A DNA stretch of 64,000 nt. Origin: Eremomyces bilateralis CBS 781.70. Taxonomy: Eukaryota > Ascomycota > Dothideomycetes > Eremomycetales > Eremomycetaceae. This document shows, piece by piece, positions 57,148 to 64,000 of this stretch. The DNA is taken from the NCBI RefSeq assembly GCF_010015585.1, contig NW_022985069.1:346744-410743 (forward strand), read 5' to 3'. The notes under the pieces are model-generated. The model was given only the letters and a program-made list of their open reading frames with translations. It was not told where the DNA came from and did not search any database. The position numbers and the translations under genes were made by a program. How positions within the stretch are numbered: position 1 is the first letter of the stretch; each line of letters begins with the position of its first letter.

Positions 57148-57974
57148 TTAGGAATCGAGACAATGTTCGGAAATGAAAAGCAGCAGGTGTATTTGAAGCC
57201 GAAGCCCTTTCGAAATTCGGAATGATTTTCGTTGAAGAGAAGCGTCGTGTTGTGTGATAAGAAAAAAAAACTCGATATGGTGTCGAGTCTTCGATCTAAC
57301 ATTAATTCCGGCCTGTCTCTCCTACAAGTCTCCAGCTTGTCGAGCCGATGATCTTATTCCAGTATTTGGTCATCAGGCTGTAGCCTGTCGCCCGTAGTCG
57401 CCGTAAATATTGCCGTCGAGGACTCGAGATATTAGTAAATCAGTACTCCGTAGTGAAATAAAAGTCCGAAGTAATAAAAGTCCGAAGTCTCGGCAGTCGG
57501 CACCGAATCGGCCTGGAGTCTGGACTATAATATGCTTCATTCCGCGATTCGGCCCGTCCCAGCATGAACCACGTTTAATGGTGCCGATAAATGACGTTAA
57601 TTTGACGAGTGACCCGGGTTTCTAACTACAACTTCTAGTTTCTACGACATCCTGTGAAGAATGTATTGTTCGGTACCAGCACCTGGGCTCTCTCTCCAAT
57701 GATGAACTCTGATGAAAACTTCATATGTAAAACCGTTATCTGTGCTGATGGCATCCTATGCTGTACTTTCCCGAAGAACGTTTCAGCCCCATCATTAAGA
57801 TAGGACGAAAAAGGGGCCTACTGAAAATGACGTCCCCATTTCACACCTTTTAATATCAAAACATAGGGGTATTATTAGAGCGATCTTGTTTTTCCTCTTC
57901 TCATCTCCCACCACCTTTTTACCCATTGTTCTTATCCTTAACCATCGGGGGTGTTCCCGTTGTCGTGGGACGCA
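57148..57974. other. Intergenic region
   Basis: 827 bp between tandem plus-strand genes. Contains an A-run near 57263-57271; nothing else recognised. Confidence 0.4.
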
Positions 57975-60640
57975 ATGGGCGAACCCAGTGTTCGGGATTT
58001 CCAGGCGAACTCGACCTCGCCCATCACGTCGACTTCTCCGCGTCGGGCCTCTCAAGCCCCTCAGTTTCGGTCGCCCTTCGCCGAAAATCGAGCTCGCGCG
58101 CAGTCCAGCCCGGGCGGGAGCACGCATATACCTTTCACGCCGACGCCCGCCTCTCGGCGCCATCAGACCGTCGCTGAACCGGAGCCGCTTGCTCGTTCTA
58201 CGTCCTATGCATCGCGCGCATCTATCCAATCCCGTCGCCGACCGGAACGATCGAACACCATACGCGAATATCACTCTCCGACTCGACCGATCTGGGAAGT
58301 CGCTGGTGCAGAGCCGGGTGTCGATACAAAGGATGGAACCGCACATCCTCATTACATCGGTCTCCACCAGGAGTGTGGCATCACGGTTGTGGATTTTAGC
58401 GAGGATGTCATAGTAGAGACCGAGCTTACAAATGAGACACTCGAGGAGTTCCTGCTCGAGGAGCAACCGGAGAAAACGAAATGTCGGTGGATAAACGTAA
58501 ACGGGCTGAGTTGGGATGTCATCCAGATGCTAGGCAACTATAAGAAGTTGCATCGGCTGGCAATTGAAGATCTGATGAATACACGAGGTTCAAGAACCAA
58601 AACCGATTGGTACTCTGACCATTGCTTTGGTATGTATATGCCTTCTTTACTACGTCCCTTCTACTCGGGGTGCAGTCTTCCCCTTTATGTTTGCTTCCTC
58701 CATTGACCACCGTCACTATTCCGCTGAAGGGTAAAGGATCCCGCTCTACGACATCTACTGCTGAAAAGAGTTCTTTGTTCCTTAGAAGCGCCTGTATTCC
58801 AATTTCATAGACATCGATGTCCCACGTTCTCTTTATAATACTCAGTTTGTCGTTTGGCAAAATTGATTTCAGATCCTGACGATTACAGTCCTCCTAACCC
58901 TTCAAAAGTTAGTGAAACTCGGCCCACTCCACCTAGAAGGTGACGAAGTTTCCCTTTCAGAGATGCTCGAACGACGCCCAAGTTATTGGAAACGTCTATG
59001 GAGAAAAGCCCATGATGACTCCAGCATTCTCGTCGATAATGGTGGACCAACACTCGAGAAGCTCGGGGATACGACCTGGGCACACAGTGTCCGAGCCGAA
59101 CCGAAACGATTCATGGACATCAGAAGCCTACAACGGTTTCGTGGTGGCTCAAGTAAACGAAGCTTATATATGGAGCGAAATTCTCCGCTCTTGAAGAAGC
59201 AGCTTGCTGTCAGCGTAGAGCAAGTTTCTATGTTCCTTTGTTCTGATAATACGGTCATATCATTTTTCGAACACTCCGCCGACGACATCGAGCAACTCAT
59301 CCTTCCACGTCTGCGGACTGACGACACTATCTTGCGGAGGAGTTGTGATGCAAGTATGATTGTGCAGGCTATGATCGACGCAATCACTGATCTTGCGATG
59401 GCGGTCGTGGCTGCATATGAGGATGTGATGGCCGAGGTGGAGTTAGACGTCTTGATTGATCCGGACATGGATCACTCTAGGACTTTGTACATACTGCAAA
59501 CGGAGCTGGTGCTGCTTGCCAACAACATACATCCGATTTCCGCGTTGATTAACACGCTTCGCGATCATCGCGAACTGCTGCAAGGTATGGCCGTCAGCTG
59601 GGTTTATAGATAGCGCAAGTCTAACTACTTATATAGGCACGGTGGGCAAGAAGGAGGACCACGACGCGAACCCGGCTAGCAGGTCACACGGGGATGTTTC
59701 GTCCTCCGTCCAGATCAGCCCCTTGGCGTACACTTATCTGGGTGACGTTGACGACCACTCTATCATTATCACCCAAAGTTTGAGGTGGGTTGATCCCTCC
59801 TACGTTGCGGAGCATCCAGAAAACTCCATATCACTTGGTTCGACGCACGGCTAACGTTTGAATTAGGCAGATGTCTCGTTCCACAGAAGCCCAGATCGAC
59901 TTCATCTTTAACTCTATGACGAGTCAGCAGAATGAGTCGGTCTTAAGTCTGAGGTAAGCTAGCCCGCGCTACCTCATTGAGCGTCTTTAGAATCAACCAG
60001 CTCACCGACACTGCAACAGCATCATAAACCTAATCTTTATGCCTCTCACGTTCCTGGTTGGTTACTTCGGAATGAATTTCGAAGAATTCCCGGCTATTAG
60101 GGACCATAGCGACTCGTAAGTCCTCCAAATGTTTCCCTTCTTTTCCACGTCTATCATGGAAAGGGCCAAGGGTTTTAGCGCAGGCACAATGCATGACTCC
60201 CTGCGCAAATCATCATAGTCTATCCCATCCGGTTGCCACGTCTTTAATGACATGGGCAACGGAGGCAGTGAGATTGCTGGCAAAGTTCATACTGGACCCT
60301 ACGGCAGCCAGGAAGACACCGCTTTTCAGTCGCCAAGTTTCTTTATACAATACCGCCTATGTGTCCTACGTGTTTACTGACCATTTTTGAAAATTTGAAA
60401 CTAATCGCTTCATCAATTCACAGGTGGTTCTTCATAATTGCAGGTCCTATCACCGTAGGGACACTCATTATACTGCTACGAAGATCGATCTTTCGCATGT
60501 TCCGCAAAGCTTATCAGAGGCGGTGGGTCACTCGCCAAAAGAAGGGGCGACGATCCCCTTTTGGTGTTAAACTTCCTTTCGTTGTGAGCCCGCAAGATGC
60601 AGAAGCTCGTAACCGTCGATTCGATGACTCGATGGGGTGA
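57975..60640 (+). CDS. CorA-family magnesium transporter (MNR2/ALR type)
   Basis: Mg2+ channel of the fungal CorA branch, acting at the vacuole (MNR2) or plasma membrane (ALR). Six exons in phase: 57975-58629, 58889-59584, 59637-59784, 59867-59953, 60020-60115, 60424-60640; introns 259, 52, 82, 66 and 308 nt; 632 aa. A disordered Ser/Arg/Pro N-terminus precedes the cytosolic domain (CRWINVNGLSWDVIQMLGNY, HRLAIEDLMNT). Splicing at 58888 restores DHCFVLLTLQKLVKLG. The long stalk helix includes FFEHSADDIEQLILPRLR. The first pore helix ends FLVGYFGMNFEEFP with the defining Gly-Met-Asn. The second helix (WFFIIAGPITVGTLIILL) is on the last exon, followed by a basic tail (RRWVTRQKKGRR). MNR2 versus ALR cannot be separated here. 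Confidence 0.88.
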
Positions 60641-61739
60641 CCTGCACTGATTGCCACGAAAATATATACGCAGTTCACCTACCCAGCGGCTGCTTCTGTG
60701 TAACCTCGACCTCGGCGATACACGTAACTGCACGCTGACCTAGCTCTCACACTGTATGATGTTGGCAGGACTCGGCATCTTTGGGTCCGAAGCTCCAAAT
60801 CGTGATCCAGTGCAAGGCCGCGCAGGAGATGAAGCTACTGGATGGAAGCGGCCCCAATCAACAACGACGCAGACGCCCGGTGTCAAGCAAACAAATGCCA
60901 CGACGCATATGCGAGCAGGATTAGAAGACGCCATTGATGGATTTATAGGGTTCGATGCGCTGGTCGGTTCTATGTAGCCCGACAGCAGAAAATAACCTTG
61001 CATTGGCTGCCTGCGGCTCGGTCCTAGGATGTGATGTGCTAGCCTCGTAGCGGGGCTTGCATCTCATTCTCAACAACACGAGAAGCCCAGCCCGTCAGAA
61101 CTCGGCAGAAATGGTATGGTTTCTCCCTCCTAGGTTACACCAGCAGAAGCAAGCGACTGCTAGCATCAAGTTCGGTGATTCGATCTCCGCCTCTTCACAT
61201 GGCGAAATCCGTATCACAATGCAGCATGGGGTCTCATCCAACTCCCCGCAGAAGTAGTGATTCCCTTCTCAAGCAACCCCTCCCATGCTGCCCTCTCGAG
61301 CTGCTTCTGTTCCTTTCAGACATTTAAGCCGATATTTGGTGGCTATTACTTTCTATTACTACACTGCCGCGAAAGTAAACTTCACTGTTGTACTTGGATA
61401 AATTAGTCTTTGGCTGTATATCTAAGTGTATCATCGCTACTATAATTCCTTTGTCGAACTCCAAGCCTTGTCACGTTCTACAAGTAGGACATAGCGATTG
61501 GCGCGGAGCACGCTCCATCCAATAATTTTCCAACGTTGAGTCAACTGGAAACTTTCATCTGTCGTATGCATGCCACTGTTTGCGCTTACCATTTTGAATC
61601 ATACCGAATTTGGCGCCATATAAGACCGCTGGCAATGCAGGCCATTGACTGGTAGATCGCAGACGGGATTTTCTCCGCTTCCCAGCGGTTCCCGCGCCTC
61701 TTCGCTCTTCGATGTCACCATTATTACGCTGGCTTCATT
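60641..61739. other. Intergenic region upstream of second Zn2Cys6 gene
   Basis: 1.1 kb without a supportable gene; the frame at 60756-60977 is open but motif-free. Confidence 0.4.
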
Positions 61740-64000
61740 ATGTCTTCTCAACATCGTCATCGGCTAGCCCATATTGCTCCAGCAGTCTCTCTATCCAACC
61801 CTACGGTATCGACGGCTACCCACAATTTAAACGGTCCCTTGCAGCCCCGCGAAGTCCCAAAGAAGACGAAAGGTCAAGCCGCGTGCGATCTGTGTCGCCA
61901 GAAGAAGGCAAGGGTCAGTGAACCACTCCCATCATACTGCCTTTAATGCCAGCTAAAACTTAGCCAACTGTTTATTTATGGTGATTCTTTTTACATTGGC
62001 TTTCTTGCTCAGGTTTAAGCTTTTAAACTTTTATGTCGTTTCATATCATTTCGAAGAGTCTTGGTTGCCTCCCAACATGCTGGCGAATACTCTGCAGAGA
62101 GTCCCGCTCACCCCTTGAAATAGTGCAATGGCGATAAAAATGGATGCGCGAACTGTGTCCAAAGACAAATTACCTGCACCTACCGATATCACGAGGGAAA
62201 GCGGCTATCAATCTCCCAGAAGGAGTTCGAACGTGTGCAATCCAAAGTCAACAATCTCGAGGCCTTGGTGGACATCCTTAAAACCGCCTCCTACGAAGAA
62301 GCATTACAACAACTTCAGGAGCTGCGTCGTGACACAACATCCGCCTCTGACCCTATCTCGACATCGATGGACTTGCCGATAGGTGTCTCCCTCCAGTCAT
62401 ACACGGATTCTGGAATCCATAATCTGGAAGCCAAGTCTTCCTCGTCAATTAGCTCTACTGACCTGGAAACATCTTTGTTCGAGTTGGAGTTGTACAGTAT
62501 TGAGAATCTTCCACCTCGATCTGTCATCGAGACCTCTATTGCCGGGTTCTATAGTAGTCTTTCCTCACTTTTCTATGTCATGGAGGAGCGAACCTGCCAG
62601 GCGATGATTGAGTATGTATTCGACGCAGGCTCGCCGATCTTCATTGCTGACCTGGGCGAGATCTGTGGGTTGGCTGCTCTGGGGGGAGGCTATGTGCCAG
62701 AACCGTTACCGCTAGTCATTCGGGAGAAGTTGATTCGCACGGCTCGGGTTCATAAAGACCAGAGCATCGAATCACACCCGATCCGTGGAATGCGAGCGTT
62801 CGCCCTGCAGGCACTCTACAACTTCTCGGAGAAGCGACTGGGTGTCCGCATGGATATCCAGTCAGGCTTAGCGTTGGCAAGATGGGTTGGCTGTGCGAAT
62901 GTGCATGGTCAAGCCACCGACAAGCTCAGTCCTGTCGAATATGCGGAGTATACACAGCTCTACTGCAGTCTCATTTGCCTCGAATCCTGGTTTTCTTCCA
63001 CTGTTGGTTATCCCTCCGAACTGACTCGGCACGAGATAGCCAGTGTTGATGTCGACTCCTGCGTGACAACCAGAGCAACCAATTTTCACGCGCAAATGGC
63101 CAGCATCGGGGTTTTGACTGCTGATGTGTACCGAGCTATGTATGTTGAAGAGCAGCCGAGATTCAGTGCGGTACAAGAACTTTATCGTCGCCTCGATGAA
63201 TGGCCCTCGTCCCTTCCGGAGACCAAAAGACTCGGCAACATGATCCATACACGGGATCCGGAAAACCCGGAGCAGGAAGATGTTACCCTCCTTTTCGTTC
63301 ATATGCTCTATCTCTCCAGCATGATTCTCGTTCATAAGCCGCTTCTTGTCGCTTTAGCTGACCGATCACCCCATTCCCGCGCGTCTCCCGTTAGTCCCGG
63401 CTCAGAGGCCTTCGGCGAATGCAGTGCCATCACCAGTCCTCGCCTCGATTTGACAGCCATGGACCAAACCGTTCTCAACGAAGCATACAACCGCGCGATC
63501 CTTGGTGCCCACCAGCTCGTCCGCGTAAACAATCTCTTGGCTTGGCAACGAACCCCTTTTCGCCACTTCTGGCTTTGCATGAGCCAAACATACTCTGCCT
63601 GCACCGTCCTGTTGCACGAAGCAGCGCAGACCATGTTGATCCTCGTCTCTTACAGCTCGGCGTCGAGCAATCTGTATGGCTTCGCAGCAGGGAAGTGGAA
63701 CCCAATCCTCGGGGACGTCACTTTAAATGTACAGGAGAAGTCCCGCTCCATTGACACGACCGATGTTACTAGTGGCATGACGGACGGCGTTCTCGCGCGT
63801 AACGCCCCAGACCAAAGAATCGATGATGCCCTCGAGCGTGCATTCGCATGTATCCAGGCGCTTGGTGAAGCGCGCGAGTCGGATCCGGGCCACGTAGCGG
63901 GATGCTACGTCGATTACGCGAAGCCGTTGCACGCAGAGCTTGTGCTGCTATGGCGCGACATCAAGCCTCCCACTAGAAATGGTGGTGGTGCAGAACAGAG
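61740..64000 (+). CDS. Zn(II)2Cys6 transcription factor, partial at window end
   Basis: Fungal zinc-cluster regulator, running off the right edge without a stop. Exons 61740-61913 and 62124-64000+; the 210-nt intron (GTCAGT..AATAG) falls inside the zinc cluster, joining CDLCRQKKAR to CNGDKNGCANCVQRQITC, which gives a canonical CX2CX6CX6CX2CX6C motif at about residues 49-76. It is followed by a basic/aromatic linker and a short dimerisation helix (RVQSKVNNLEALVDILKTA). The middle homology region continues open to the end (FYSSLSSLFYVMEERTCQAM, LALARWVGCANVHG, LYCSLICLESWFSSTVGYPS, FRHFWLCMSQTYSACTVLLHEA). At least 683 aa are visible, close to a full regulator. Targets unknown; the neighbour that might show its pathway lies beyond the window. 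Confidence 0.85.

Noticed and set aside
1-64000. CRISPR array, prokaryotic operons or ribosome-binding sites
   Set aside because: The sequence is eukaryotic (spliced genes, polymerase III tRNA); no spaced direct-repeat array was seen.

Overview
This is a nuclear genome segment from a filamentous ascomycete, most likely Eurotiales (Aspergillus/Penicillium-like). The evidence is many 40-80 nt introns with GT..AG ends and CTNAC-type branch sites, a tip-growth polarity gene of the Tea4/TeaC type, Zn2Cys6 regulators, a fungal phenylalanine ammonia-lyase, and roughly half G+C coding DNA separated by kilobase-scale intergenic DNA. I resolved 23 well-supported protein genes (most with exon joins whose reading phases agree), four weaker ones, one tRNA and one DNA transposon. 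Exon coordinates are given in each entry.

Layout, left to right. 0-17 kb holds housekeeping genes: a YCR023C-like MFS transporter (+), SRP9/SRP21 (-), a Tea4/Bud14-type SH3 polarity protein (-), an OXNAD1-like flavin reductase (+), a single-domain O6-alkylguanine-DNA alkyltransferase (-), the alpha subunit of mitochondrial processing peptidase (+) and a PTM1/GPR107-type membrane protein (-). 16.8-31 kb holds CTU2/NCS2 (+), a gene-poor stretch, a Zn2Cys6 regulator with a His/Gln-rich tract (-), a TauD/clavaminate-synthase-like dioxygenase (+) divergent from it, and a divergent protein kinase-like gene (-). 31-42 kb holds a Ser-rich protein interrupted by an assembly gap (+), phenylalanine ammonia-lyase (-), a Tho1/SARNP-type SAP protein (+), a single-pass membrane protein (+) and a DUF7053 protein (-). 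42-64 kb holds a DUF2306 membrane protein (-), exosome CSL4 (-), a 2,021-bp inverted-repeat transposon with a perfect 8-bp target duplication, MKT1 (+), tRNA-Gly(GCC), a dynamin-like GTPase (-) divergent from an unknown Cys-pair protein (+), a CorA/MNR2-type magnesium transporter (+), and a second Zn2Cys6 regulator that runs off the right edge.

Most genes are unrelated housekeeping functions, and I see no complete secondary-metabolite cluster (no PKS, NRPS or terpene synthase). The items that best repay a second look are: the transposon at 46-48 kb with four copies of a 12-bp subterminal motif; the 2.9-kb divergent promoter at 23.4-26.3 kb, which carries four different short tandem arrays; the PAL with a His-Gln substrate-selectivity pair; the TauD-like enzyme with an HxE rather than HxD iron triad; the Tea4-like gene whose C-terminus appears frameshifted; and the head-to-head dynamin/Cys-pair protein pair next to a tRNA.
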